Below are positions 45,629 to 58,583 of a DNA stretch of 64,000 bases, piece by piece. The stretch is from Brassica napus. Lineage: Eukaryota > Streptophyta > Magnoliopsida > Brassicales > Brassicaceae. Under the pieces are notes generated by a model, which was given only the letters and a program-made list of their open reading frames with translations, made no database searches and was not told where the DNA came from. A program made the position numbers and the translations under genes. Location of the stretch: NCBI RefSeq assembly GCF_020379485.1, contig NC_063452.1, forward strand, positions 12,689,065 to 12,753,064. Direction: 5' to 3'. Position 1 is the stretch's first letter. Every line of letters starts with the position of its first letter.

Positions 45629-48404
45629 TTAGAGATACACAATCTTATCATTTGGCCAAGCCACGGTGCTTCCTACTGCATCACCCATGAATTCGATTTC
45701 AGAGTTTGGCCTCCACACTCGAGCCCCATCGAACTCGGAAACCTCTACCCAAACCTTCGTAGCATTGGGACCTAAAGGAACGAAATGCACTTTCTCTGCT
45801 GGATCAGTTGAGAACACACGACCTAAAGCAACTCTCTGTCCTAAGTTATGACAGTCCAAGAGAGCAACCTTCTGTTTGCCACCTTTGTTGCTACTACTAG
45901 TGCTGTTACCACCACTCTAAAACCAACAAAGAGAAACACATTCACCACAATATCAACACCGGCAACCTAACAATTCAATATCTAATCACCTTCTAAGAAT
46001 TTACAAACTTACCTGATTGGATATCTTGTTTGATTCAGTAGGTGAATGTTGATCAGTAGGCGAATTTTGATCAGGTAGTCATATCTTATCTAGAGGCCAC
46101 ACTATTGTCCCATGTACTGCATCACCCATCTTTGTCATTTCAGGTGTAGGTCTCCAGATATAGGCATTAGGTTTAAAAACCATTTTGACTCTAAGAACTG
46201 CTGCATTCGGTCCCAGTGTAATTTGGTTGACGAGGTGAGTAGGTTCGGTTGTCAACAAGACACCCTCAGCTATCAACTCCTCTTCTATTTTCCAGTAATC
46301 AAATATTTTAACATTTCCTAAAGATGCAGCTACATCCTGAATCATGTAAAATATATTCACACATTTCAGGAGTACATTAATGAATGATTATCAAACGTTG
46401 GAGGACGGAATTTATTTATCTCTGACTCGTCGTTGTTGCCATTGTTTGAAATGTCAATGCCATCATCCAAGATGAGCTTCTCAGATGGCCATGCAATTTT
46501 GACTCCAACAGCCTGACTAAGCGATACACAAGTTGGAGTAGGTCTCCATATAGGCGCTGTTACGACTGATACAGACTTCACTATAACAGCAGCCGCATTA
46601 GAACCCAGTTGAATGCGACCAATCTTATATGTGGACTCACTAGAGTAGAATTCTCCTTCAGCAACAACCAAATCATCATTCGAAACCCAATCCAGTATTT
46701 GGCACCTTATTCCTCCCCCCTTGCTCACATCGCTTCTCTCAGAATTAGAATCAAATCCGTTTTTTTCCTATACCCAACAACCACAATCATTTTTGTTACA
46801 ACCTTATACATATCAGAAGTTTGAATAATAAAACAAGAAGAATAACGAAGTTACCTTTTTACCAGCCAAGTCTTGAACCACATTTTGCAAATCTTGAACC
46901 TTGTTGATTAGTTCTGCTTGAGTTGCTTCAAGTTGCTTGACATGTGAATCTCTAGCATGTAAGAATGCCAACTTGGTTACAGTAACCCCTCGTCCCAACC
47001 CCCTAATTCTTCATGGCTTATCTTTTCTTAGAACCTGAGTGACAGCATCTTCACCGATATTATCTGCTGAACTTGATTCCATTTCACTGTCAATTCTCTT
47101 TATCTTCTCCTGCAATTAAAAATTACACAAGTTATGTAAATTGTATTCTATAGCCAACAATATTATTGTTACAAGTAATCTTACTATTGTATCTGCAAAT
47201 TCTTGACGAACGGGTGTTCCATCAAAATGTGTATGACCAGCGACCCAAACCTTAGTTCTAGTGACTAGCTTAGGATCAGAACTGTTTTTTTTTCTACAAG
47301 TTAAATAAAGTAGTTGTCATCAGATCTCATAAACCCAATAACACACCAATTATTATTTCAAATTGTAAAACATACCATCTCCTCTGCAAGCCGATTCATG
47401 TCTTTTTGACTAGTGGTGTGGGGAATTTGAGCCTTCCTGAGTTCCCTGTACTTATTACTTTGCTCCTACATAAACCAAATACCATTTTTTAATAAATGTT
47501 ACTTACATAACCCAAATGTAAATACGCAAGACACAAAATGTTACCTGAAAAGCTGCGGTACATCTTCCTTTCACCCAATTGTTCCAAGCTGTTACCGATT
47601 GTATGTTGCTGGGTTTAATTATCTGTAGTTGCGCCTTGTTTTTTGCTGCTCTAACTATGGAAGAGAGTCTAGATTTAGAGGCCCTCCACAAACAACCCAT
47701 CTGCTTAAAGACTACATCCTTTTGCCAGTCTTCTGTCAAGTTGAATCGTCCCTGTACATAATATTCATATTAATACTGAACTCGTGTGTATGTATATACA
47801 TAGGTAACAGAATTACCTGTATTTCCTCCCACAGAGCGTCTTTTGTTTTCTCTTCCAGATGTCTCCAGTCATCTAGCAATACAGGCACATGCTCTCTCAC
47901 AAGAGGACCAAGGAATGAGGACAGTGTCACTGATCCACGGCCAACATGCTCTCCCAAAGAATTGAACTCCACATCTACCTTGTCCTCTATATGTTTCGCC
48001 ACTTTTCGTATTTTAGTTGGACCTCTAGTCTTCTTCACTTGGTTATCAGATTGCTGTGTTTGTGTCTCAGAGCTAGGAATGACTTCTTCTTCTTCTTCGT
48101 CTTGTACATTTTCCTCGTCATGTTCTTCTTCAGCTGGTTGTGTTTCGTACTGATCATGTTCTTCGGGTGGTTGTGCTTCATCATCATCATTTTCTTCTTC
48201 GGCTTCTATAGTTTCTGGTTCTTGTTCCACTTCTTCTGAACCGGTATGTTGCTCGAGTTCATCGTGTTGTGACTCCTGTTCCACATTCTTCTTCGGGCAA
48301 TTCTTCTTCTGTTTCTTGGTAGTTAAAGACACCACATGACTAACAGCAAGGCCTGCTTGACGTTTACTGCGACGCGCCTTCTCAGTAACAGCATTCTCGT
48401 TCAT
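45629..48404 (-). pseudogene. CACTA-C second gene: Ptta/En/Spm (Transposase_24-like) protein with three C-terminal repeats
   Basis: ATG 48404 (MNENAVTEKARRSKRQ). Exon 1 to 47817 has a basic N-terminus, a long acidic Glu/Asp region and a DNA-binding-like stretch (RGSVTLSSFLGPLVREHV). Exon 2, 47545-47751 (LTEDWQKDVVFKQMG, VTAWNNWVKGR), continues the Transposase_24-type region, followed by short exons to about 47100. A coiled-coil segment (46813-46960) comes before three similar domains at about 46440-46700, 46085-46300 and 45629-45850, each ending in IWRPTP or VWRPNS and then a VAWP/IVWP motif. They resemble the domain annotated DUF8039 (name from memory). Exon boundaries in the 3' half are uncertain, so pseudogene status is tentative. 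Confidence 0.7.
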
Positions 48405-51400
48405 TGTATCAGTTTACCTGTTACAACAACAAACTTATTATTAATCTCAAAGAATAATACCCCCACAATCATTCCTAACACAAAACTCTCGTCATCTGAA
48501 GCGTGATCTCCAATATCTTCATCATGCTGGACTGTTAACGTTGCAGGGAAAATTTCCTCTTCAGTCTCTAACTCATGATATCCTCTCGGAGGTGCTCTCA
48601 TAACAACATACCAAGGAGAGCTGTCATCCTCTCTTGAGTAAAAAACTTGTTTAGCTTGAGAAGGCAGAATGTATGGATCATTAACAAATGCTGACTGGTT
48701 CGTGTGGAGATTCACAAGTGTAAAACCGTCTTCCTCTTTAACACCTTTCCCTTTATGTGCCCAACTACACTTAAACAGAGGCACATGAAACATGTGGTAA
48801 TCAAGCAATATGATCTCCTTTATGACTTCATAGTATGCTACCATGTCCGCCATTTGATTAGAATCTTTCGCACTAGCTCTGCACATGGAGAATGCTTCAT
48901 TTGAAACCCCACAGTTCTGAGTCTTCCTTTTGACATCGTCTGTCTGGTATCGATGTCCATTAACTATATATCCCTTGTAGGTGTGTGCGACATTCCTTGG
49001 TCCAAACGCAAGCCATCTGAGCCGCTGAGAATGATCCTTTGAGTTATTTGGTATCTAGCATGAACAGATCACATATCAATATCATTACCAGATCACATAT
49101 CAATATCATTACCATGACCAGATCACATACCTTATCTTTTATCCATGTTGAAAACCTTTCTGTATGAGTTTTCCATAATATGGTACCATTTCTTGCACAT
49201 CTTCCATCTTTTGCTTGAAGTTCCTCTAAATGCATCCTGTAAAGGCAAAAATATCTTCATCTACAGTTATCTACACTGATAGTAAAACATAAAATATCTA
49301 TATCCACACTTACTGAACATAAGGATCCATCACTGCAGTATTCATGAGGACATAACGATGAGCTACATCTCTCTCCTTATCAGTAAGTTTCACTTCTGTA
49401 GCTTTTTGCAGAGGGCGCCCTTCAAGTACATTATCATGTGCCTCTAAATCTTCATTTCTTGTCATTGGTTCCTCAACTGGTACCGATTTCTGTAAGAACT
49501 CCATAAAAAATGCAAGACATTCACCAGCTAGATAACCCTCTGCCATACAAGCTTCAGGTCTTGCAAAATTCTTCACAAAAGCTTTCAGTGTCTTCATATA
49601 CCTGCAAATCAAGATGGTTAAAATATTGAAATTCGCTTCATATAATAATTAAGCTTCTAATGAAAACAATATACTTACCTCTCAAATGGATACATCCACC
49701 TGAAGTGTACAGGGCCACCCAATCGTGCTTCTCTCGCCAGATGCAGTGGAAGGTGGTACATGATATCAAACAATGAAGGTGGAAAGAATCTCTCTAACTG
49801 GCACATTGTCTCCACAATCTCTATTTCTAGAGCAAGTAGCTTCTCAGGATCAAGAACGCGTTGACAGATTCTGTTGAAGTAATTGCACATACGACTCACT
49901 GCAATCCGAGGTCCTTTTGGGAGTAAACCTCTCAACGCAACCGGAAACAGATTCTGCATAAGAACATGATGGTCATGTGACTTCATGCCGCCAATAGAAG
50001 GAGGATCCAGTGAGACACAATTGGATATATTTGCACAATATCCATCAGGGCCTCTGAAGTTGGATAATCTTCTGCAGAATTTTTTTTTTCTTCTTTAGAG
50101 AGCCAATACGCAGCTGGAGGCAGATAAATTCTCTTCCTCCTTACTTGTGTATGTAAGCTGCTTCGAATACCCATATCTTCTAAATCCTTTCTCGCTTTCA
50201 GGCCATCATTTGATTTGCAACTATTCATCAGAATAGACAACAGGGCATCGCTCACACTCTTCTCCACGTGCATCACGTCGATGTTATGCCTCACAGGCAT
50301 ATCCTACAAGAAATTTTACAAGTATTTAGCATAAATAATATTAACAATTTCAGACTAATAAGATAGGTTAAAGAAGGTAAATCAAATAAAATACCTTCCA
50401 ATAAGGTAACAAAGAAAATAGATTTTTTCTTCCACCGCCACATATCATGATCTTCTTCGTACTCCTCAGCTGAAACAACATCATCCTCACCTCCTTCACT
50501 CCTCTTTCTCTTACTCTTCTTAGGTAAGAGTTTTCCAAAATCGTTTTTAAAGTCCCTTATACTGTCTAATATTTCTGAACTGCTCTGAATCCTCTTTGCA
50601 GAACCAACCTCAACCGTATTGTCAAACCATCCTTTCTTTCGTCTGTATGGATGACTAGGCATGAGCCGCCTCCTGTTCTTCATGTTTACGACTGAACTTT
50701 AGCCACCTATGTGGTGTATCCTTCCCACAGACATTACACGCTTGCTTGCCCTTCACTTTACAACCAGCTAAAGTTCCTAAACCAGGGTAATCTGTGATAC
50801 TCCACAGCAACATGGCTCTAAGAGTGAAACTCTCCTTCTTAAAGGCGTCATAAACTTGTATACCTTCTGTCCACAGTTCCTGCAAGTTTTCCATCAATGG
50901 TTGTAGATATACATCAATATTGTTGCTAGGTGCGGTTGGGCCAGGAATTAGCATGGTCAACATAATGTTCTCGGACCTCATACACTGCGTTGGAGACATA
51001 TTGTAGTTGACCAAGAGAACAGGCCATGTGTTGTGGTTGGTGTTCTGGATGGAGAATGGATTCATGCCATCGGTTGAAATACCTAGTCTTAGGTTTCTTG
51101 CCTCAGCTGCGAACTCTGGCCATTTGTTGTTTATCTGCACCCAAGTCAACGAATCCACTGGATGTCGCATAGTTCCATCTTCAGAAGCATTAGTGGAGTG
51201 CCAACACAACTCCTCAGCCAACCGCTTTGATCTAAACATTCTCCTGAACCTGTCTTTGATCGGGAAATACCTAAGCACCTTAGCAGGAACCCCTTTCTTC
51301 TCCTCACCAGATTGCTTATCCTTCTCCCATCTTGATTCACTACATCTTGGACAGCTGACCGCATCTTCATACTATTTTCTATATAAAATACAGTCATTCT

Positions 51401-52135
51401 TGCAGGCGTGGATGACGTCGTAGCCAAAACCAAACTGTTTCAGAAACTTCTTCATCTCATCAGTAGACTTAGGTAGCACATTTTCACCGGGAAGCATGTC
51501 ATGAACCAAGGACAGTAGCTGATCAAAATAGTTCTCAGACATCCCACTCTTCACCTTTATCCCGTAAAGTCCCATGATTGCAGCAACTTTTGAAAATTTC
51601 TCACACTCCGGGTACAACGGAGTTTCTGCATCCTCTAACTTCTTTCTGAACTCAGCCTCTTCTGGACTGTCAGGCCCCTCAAACGCTCATGCATTCTCTT
51701 GTTCAGCAGTCTCATTGCCTTCACTTGCCAAGAAAGTCGTTCTGAACAACTCGTAAGCCTCATTTTCAGATGAGTACACATCAGCTGACTTATCTGGTCT
51801 TGTCTCCCCGTGTTTTGTCCAAAACACACAACTCTTGTACTTCTGATCCATTCCTCTAATCACCAGGTGCTCCAAAACTGTCTCACAAGCTTGATGGCAG
51901 ACATTGCGACAATCAACACAAGGGCAGAACATTTCAGCTGGATCTCCTAAACGTCTTGATGAAGAAGACACAAATTCACTAGCTCCAGTCTCATACTCAA
52001 GGATATTCCTGTCATGTAGAACAAATGAGAATACAACATTCAGTCTACCAAATAAATGAGATCAACACAAAACAATTTCTAAAAGATAGTGAAGTGAAGT
52101 TAATACCTTGGTAACCAGACCCACGATTTATCCAT
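48401..52135 (-). pseudogene. CACTA-C TNP2-type transposase, disrupted
   Basis: ATG 52135 (MDKSWVWLP) in a 29-bp first exon (52107-52135). Exon 2 starts 52008 with the transposase-associated domain (CPCVDCRNVC). In-frame stops at 51687-51689 and 51372-51374 interrupt it. Then come CPRCSESRW, the Transposase_21 core (CNVCGKDTPHRWL, RHNIDVMHVEKSV) with a frameshift near 50400-50450, DUF4218 (KSHDHHVLMQNLFPVAL, GGPVHFRWMYPFER), a middle region with two introns near 49620 and 49250, and the C-terminal DUF4216 (ILPSQAKQVFYSRED). Its 3' end meets the start of the second gene. At least three lesions make it inactive. Confidence 0.9.
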
Positions 52136-52937
52136 GTTACCGCTCCGAGCAATTGTACATACAAGACGCTCACTTTATCAACTCAGAAAACCAAAACAGA
52201 ACGAGTTTTGTAAATAAAAGATGATAGTGTCACTTGTTTTTACCTTTCGATAAAATCTCTTCAATTTTGCTTCGAGTCAGCTACAAAATAAGAGAATTGT
52301 GTTAAAATAGAAAGAAAAAAAACTAAGTAAAAGAGAGATGAAAAGAAGAAAATGGACCTTAATCCGAAGATCTACAAACGAAATCCTTCCTGCAAAATAG
52401 TATACAGAAACACATCAATTGACAATGCAATAACACTAAAACATATATAAGAAAAAGAAAATCAAAATATAATCTGATGGGTTAGTAAAAGCGAACTCAC
52501 CTTCGACGGATTGGGAATGGATTACGACAAGAGAAGAGGAATTGAAAATGGATTCGACATTACGAGAAAGTGGATTCGAGATGAGAAAAGGTAAGAGCTT
52601 AGGAATTAAAAATGAAATTAGAAGTGATAGAGATTGAGATTGATTCTTTCCAGCACAAAAGAGGCAAGGAGATACGAGAGAGAGGGAAGATCGTAACCCT
52701 AATCATTTGGGTTTTTTTCGACACTAATCTTGTTTAGGAGCCAAAATTTTACCAAGTGTCCCGGGTATAACCGCGAAACTCAACCATAACACTTTTAATC
52801 ATTTATTGCTATTATACACTCCTATTTCATCTTTAAACATACCCTTAATTTTTTTTCAGTTCACAACTCTAACATAGCGTCTCGAAATATACAAACGCTA
52901 TTCCGGTCTGCTATTAAAACCCATTTTTCTTGTAGTG

Positions 52938-53576
52938 ATCATATGTATAGTTATTTATATTAGTAGATCTATAGAAAGTAACAAATAAGGATGAATGATC
53001 AACCTAGACACTTCTACCATGATGAGATAATAATAGAAGGAGATAGAGATTGCAACAAGCCCTCACCTTAGCCTAGATCTGCGAGATGAGATGAGAGTTG
53101 ATGTAGATCTGAGTTCTATGGATCCTTACTAACCAGATCTACAAGAAAAAGAGTTGGTTTCCACCCAAACCCTAGATCAGAGATCAAGAAGAAAAAAGAG
53201 ATATGAGAGATCTAAAGAGAGTGATGAGGGTTTCCTTACCCTCACCAGTTGCTGGATCTAGAAGAAAAATAGTAGAAGACTCAAGAAAACGACGAGAAGG
53301 GATCGAAACACGGCGAGATCTCCTCTCCGGTGAGATTACACGGTCGCCGGCGGTGCTCCGGTGACTCGCGGTGGCTCCGGTGGTGGTTTGGTGGCCGGCG
53401 GCTGCTCTCTCTCCAACTGGGCAGGGCTTCGCTAGGTTTTGAGTCTCTGGAGAAAACCTAAGGGGCTGCCTCCTTTTTATAGAAGAGGAAGGGGAAAACC
53501 CTAGGGTTTTCTCTACATGGGCCAAATCATCACGGGCCTTGTCACTAAAAATTGGGCTCGGGCCCGGGATGTGACA
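52938..53576 (-). repeat. Gypsy 3' LTR, proximal part after the CACTA-C insertion
   Basis: Matches 59536-60158 of the other LTR and starts with the right ATC duplication. TATAAAAA on the minus strand at about 53474-53481 is the likely promoter, close to the U3 start. Confidence 0.92.
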
Positions 53577-56500
53577 ACTCTCCCCCACTAAAAAAGAATT
53601 CGCCCCCGAATTCACGTCAACCTCCTCTGGTACCTCATCACTTGAAAACAACTCTGGATTAAACGATCGCATCTGTGACTCTGGCTCCCAAGTCTCCTCA
53701 CATATTCCATCTCTTTCCCAGCTCACACGGATCATCGTGGTCACTTTCCCTTGGACATCCATGTCTTTAATCTCTGAGACTTTAACTGGTTTGCTTTGAG
53801 CTGTTAAATTGCGACTAACATCTTCTGGTGGCTGCTGTAAAATCAACTCTGGTTCTCGAACAACTTTCCTTAGAACTGACACATGAAACACATTGTGGAT
53901 ATCCGATAACTCTTGCGGTAACTCAAGTCGATATGCTACTGCTCCAATCCTCTCAATGATGCGATACGGTCCTAAAAATCTTGGCTTCAACTTTTTCAAC
54001 TTGCGGTACTCGGCTGTTCCTCGGTAGGTTCTCATTTTCAAGTATACTTCATCTCCTACTTCAAACTCCAAAGCTTTTCTCCTCTGGTCAGCATAACTCT
54101 TGTGTCGATCGTGAGCCTCTTTCAGTCTAGACTTGAGCAATTCCACCTGTTCTATGGTTTCCTTAACCATTTCCGGCTCTAAATCTTGGCTCTCCCCCAC
54201 TTCTGTCCAACATAATGGAGTTCGACATGGTCTCCCATATAGAGCCTCATATGGAGACATCCCAATGCTCGAATGGTAACTATTGTTGTAAGCAAACTCT
54301 GCCAATGGTAGAAATTGGCCATATTTTCCTGCCCAATCAAGTACACAGGCTCTTAGCATGTCATCAAGTATCTGTATCGTCCGCTCAGACTGTCCATCGG
54401 TCTGTGGATGATAAGCCGTGCTAAGGTGTACCTTTGTACCTAGTGCCTTCTGAAATGCCTGCCAGAATGCCGAAGTAAACTTTGGATCACGGTCTGATAC
54501 GATACTTACTGGCACTCCATGCAATCGTACCACCGTTTCCAGATACTTTTGCGCTAAACGATCTGCTCCATCAGTTTTCTTGATAGCTAGAAAATGTGCA
54601 GATTTGGTGAGTCTATCCACAATTACCCAAATCGCGTCCTTATTCCCAGTTGTTATTGGTAGCCCAGTAACAAAACCCATTGTCACCATATCCCACTTCC
54701 ATTCGGGTAATGGTAACTCTTGTAAAAGCCCACTTGGTAATTGTCTTTCTGCTTTAACCATCTGGCAAGTCTGACAATGCGAAGTCCAAGTAGCAACATC
54801 CCGCTTCATACCTTCCCAATGGTAATAGCGTTTCAACTCCTGATACATCTTAGTGCTTCCTGGATGGATAGAAAACTGAGAGTTGTGCGCCTGTCTCAAG
54901 ATCTCGTCCTTCAGATCCTTACTATTCGGCACACACACCCTATTTTTGAATAGATAAGTTCCATTTGTGGTGGTACGATATCCAACAACCTCCTTTGAAA
55001 TCATTCTCTGCAATGACTCATCTCCTTGTTGAGCTTTACTGATCCTTTCTAACAAATCTACTTGATCTAAGGCATCCAATGCAGCTGTCCTATCCTCAAC
55101 AGTAGTAGCACATAACCGTAAACTAGCCAAAGTAGCAACCAACTCTTGCACCTCTTTTGCCTCCGAGACGTCGACCTTACGTCTGCTGAGGGCGTCGGCC
55201 ACTTGGTTTGCTTTTCCTGGGTGGTAGACGATATCTAGATTGTAATCCGCTAATAACTCTATCCATCTGCGTTGTCTCAGGTTCAGGTCTCCTTGGGTAA
55301 ATATGTACTTCAAACTTTTGTGATCCGTGAACACTTGCACCTTCTCTCCATAGAGATAAGACTTCCAAATCTTAAGGGCAAACACAACTGCACCTAACTC
55401 CAAATCATGAGTCGGATAATTGACCTCATACGGTCTCAGTTGTCTTGATGCATAAGCGACCACTTGCTTCTCTTGTATAAGCACACATCCTAGTCCCGTT
55501 CCAGAAGCATCCGTATAAACTGTGTATTGTACACCTGGCCTTGGTAATACCAATACTGGAGTTTGGGTTAGTTGTTCCTTCAGCCTTTCAAAACTCTTAG
55601 TACAAGCGTCTGACCACACAAACTTCACATCCTTTCCCGTTAACATTGTCATGGGTTTAGCAGTACTTGCAAATCCCTTCACATACTTCCTATAGTATCC
55701 TGCCAGTCCAAGGAAACTACGGACCTCAGTAGCACTTCCAGGTGTAGGCCACTTTGTAATGGCGATAATTTTCTCTGGATCCACAGCCACTCCGGCTTCA
55801 GATACAATATGCCCAAAAACCCAATCTCTTGCTGCCAAAAGCTACACTTGCTTGACTTTGCGTACAACTGCTGCTCTCGCAACTTGTTCAATACTACTCT
55901 TAGATGCCAATCATGCTCTCCTTTGCTCTTAGAGTATACCAAAATGTCGTCGATGAATACAATCACACACTTGTCCAAGTATTCCTGAAACACATTGTTC
56001 ATCAACTTCATAAACGCTGCCGGTGCGTTAGTAAGTCTAAATGGCATTACTACGAACTCATAGTGCCCATAACGTGTCCGAAAGGCCGTCTTCCTTACGT
56101 CTTCCTCCGCTATCGAGATTTGGTGATACCCAGATGCCAAATCTATCTTTGAGAACCATGACGCTCCTTGTAGTTGGTCCAACAACTCGTCGATTCTTGG
56201 CAGAGGGTACTTATTCTTTATCGTCACTTTGTTCAATCCACGATAATCGATGCAAATTCTAAAATTTCCGTCCTGCTTCTTGACAAACAGGACAGGCGCT
56301 CCCCATGGTGAGCTACTTGGTCTAATGAATCCCTTATCCATTAGATCCTCCAGCTGCTTCTTCAACTCAGCCATTTCTGCTGGTGCCAAGCGATACGGTG
56401 CCTTCGACACTGGTGCCGTACCAGGTTCTAATTCTATAGTAAACGCATCACCTCGCGTTGGTGGCGGTCTTGTCAAGGGTTCAAAAACATCGGTATACTC

Positions 56501-57054
56501 GGCTACAACCGGAATGGTGTCTAAGTCGGCTTCCTTATCTGATCCCCTGATGTTGATAGTGGCGAGATAAGCTTCACTTCCTTTCTCCAATAACTCTTCT
56601 GCTTGCATCATGGATATGATGGGGATTCCCGTACTTCTCTTTATCCCTTGGAAAACTATTCTCCCTTCAGTCCTAGGGATGTAGACGCGCGTCTTTGGGC
56701 AATCCATCACGTCCTTGTGATATGTCAACCAATCCATGCCTAAGATCACCTCGTAGTGGTTTAACTCCATCTCCACCAAATTTCCATTAAGCTCAATGCC
56801 TTCTATGAAGATGGGGACATCCTCATACGTTCCAGTAGACCTCATTAACTCAGTCCCTGCGGTTTCTATTCCTTTGGCGTTCGAAATGAACATGCCCACA
56901 AAGGTCCAACACTTTGTCAAAGTGGGAGACACAAAACTATGTGTTGCGCCAGTATCAAATAAGGCATGGACATTTATTCCCCCAACTAAAACCGATCCTA
57001 CACAATTTGAACTATGTCTAAGTCTACTATACTTGGACCAAACAAGACTTGTAA
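53577..57054 (-). pseudogene. Gypsy pol (protease, RT, RNase H, integrase, chromodomain-like end)
   Basis: Protease [10 protein letters not shown] near 56960 is followed by RT ([22 protein letters not shown], catalytic FIDD near 55950). A one-base deletion near 55813 shifts the frame. The 884-codon frame after it holds RNase H ([22 protein letters not shown]), the H2C2 zinc-binding segment ([10 protein letters not shown]), the integrase core (Asp in VIVDRLTKS, Asp in IVSDRDPKF, Glu in GQSERTIQ) and a C-terminal chromodomain-like stretch ending near [17 protein letters not shown], as in Del/Tekay chromoviruses. The frame has no stop before the polypurine tract and runs on into the LTR to 53184. 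One frameshift is visible within pol. Confidence 0.92.
53578..53588 (-). other. Gypsy polypurine tract
   Basis: Reads GTGGGGGAGAG on the minus strand directly beside the 3' LTR. Confidence 0.82.
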
Positions 57055-58314
57055 CTAAACATCTAGACTAGTAGGTATAGGAAACATACCAACGATCGGT
57101 TCTCCTCCTTCGTGGTCCCCGACTACGAAGGCTCGTCCAGCCACATCTTGTCTTTTTGGTGGTGGCGGTAACTGCTCATTGCGCCCAGCTCCCTGCTGCG
57201 GTGCTCCCTGCTGCGGTGCTCCCTGCTCTGGCATACGACATGCATTCGAAGTGTGTCCTTCTCTAATACAACGATAACATCGAACATTCAGTGGGAATCT
57301 ACAATCCTTTACGTGGTGTCCTTTCTTATTACACCTATGGCAAGTTACTCCTCCTTCACTTTTTGCGGCTTGTGGTGTATTAGCGACTTCCCAAGTTCGC
57401 TTGGTCGCCTTTGACTGAGTGCTCCTTGTAAGCTTGCTTTCTTCTTCCAAGCCAATCTCCTGTAAAGCTGATGTCTCAACAAGTTTCGCAAAACGGTCAT
57501 ACTTCCTAAGGGAACACCTGTTCTTCAAATCAACCCTTAGTCCATTCATGAATTTTCGAATCAGATCTTGCTCATCCATGCGTCTGCGGGCGAACCTTCT
57601 CAAACGATTGAACTCTTCCTTATACTATTTCACTGTCTTGTTCCCTTGGCGCAGATTCTCAAAGTCGTTCTCCATCTTGTCTGTAGCCTCAGGGGGAACA
57701 TACTCTCGGGTGAACTCATCCTTAAAGTCCTCCCAAGTCAACTCATAGCGTCCTCGCGCTAATTCCACGACACCTTCCCACCATATCATGGCTTCGTCTT
57801 TCAGGTAATGAACAGCCAATTCCCTACGGAACTCGGCTGGACACCTGGCTGCATCCAAGTTCTTCCCCAGCTTCCTCCTCCAGTTATCTGCAGAGGTGGC
57901 ACTGGCCTTCCCACTGAAATGATCCATTTGCATGTCCCACATATACTTCATCACTTCCCAGTAGGTGGGTCCACGAACATGAGCTGGCACAAACGGTGGG
58001 GGCGGAGGCGGATGACGGTGACACACTCCAACACCCGGTACATACCCGCGAGCATCAGCCTGGTGTGGTGTTCCATCAGCGGATTCTTCACGCATTTGAT
58101 CTCCAAAACGCTCACGGTATCTTTGTAACTCTGCCATCATTTTGGCATATCCTGCTGGTTGGTCACTTTGCTGACTCCCCTTTGTTGAGCTTCCACCATC
58201 AGTCTCAGTGTTAGTTCCATTCACACTTTCCACAGAATTGGTCGGGCTAGCTTCCCGAACCACACGTGTTGCAGTGCCTCTTCCCCTAGTGGTTCTTCTT
58301 CCTCTTGGTGCCAT
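57055..58314 (-). pseudogene. Gypsy gag with one in-frame stop
   Basis: ATG 58314 (MAPRGRRTTRGRG). A Pro-rich segment precedes the retrotransposon-gag domain (PTYWEVMKYMWDMQMDHF, WWEGVVELARGRYELTW). An in-frame TAG at 57625-57627 falls where the domain continues ([17 protein letters not shown]). Two zinc knuckles follow ([28 protein letters not shown]) and a short GAPQQ repeat. The frame ends at 57055 before the protease. Gag packages the element RNA. Confidence 0.9.
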
Positions 58315-58569
58315 CCTGTTCACGCAAAACTAACACTTAGAACTTTTTCTTGTTTATGAATGACGAATGAATGAGTTCAAAGTAAAGGAGTGGTCTCGAT
58401 GGTGCTCTTGACCTAACTTTTAAAATCCCCATTTATCCTTCTTTAAAATCCAAACCAACTTTAAAATCCGAAAGTTTTTAAAGATCTTAAACTTTATTCC
58501 GATAGGAACCGGACAAAAAAATGTTTCCTCTCTACAGCCTCCCAGGTTAGGACGGGGGCTATAACCTCA

Positions 58570-58581
58570 GCTATGATACCA
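58570..58581 (-). other. Gypsy primer-binding site
   Basis: Reads TGGTATCATAGC on the minus strand, two bases inside the 5' LTR; one mismatch from the tRNA-iMet complement TGGTATCAGAGC. Confidence 0.8.
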
Positions 58582-58583
58582 CT

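Larger units (their letters stand above)
45098..52937 (-). mobile_element. CACTA-C: full-length CACTA (En/Spm) element inside the Gypsy LTR
   Basis: The ends are CACTACAAGAAAAA at 45098 and TTTTTCTTGTAGTG ending at 52937. The 3-bp duplication ATC is perfect (45095-45097, 52938-52940), and the intact LTR at about 59535 shows the empty site with a single ATC. Subterminal regions carry TAGCG/CGCTAT units (45115-45400 and 52790-52920), unlike the CCTCGG units of CACTA-1. Two minus-strand genes are present, a TNP2-type transposase and a second protein with Ptta/En/Spm features. Length 7840 bp. Confidence 0.96.

Noticed and set aside
47629..48153. Plus-strand 174-codon frame opposite the CACTA-C second gene
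   Set aside because: It is the complement of an acidic Glu/Asp-rich coding exon and shows only Ser/Cys/Phe-rich low complexity.
56796..57071. Plus-strand frames across the Gypsy pol and gag genes
   Set aside because: They are antisense shadows of well-supported gag and pol domains.
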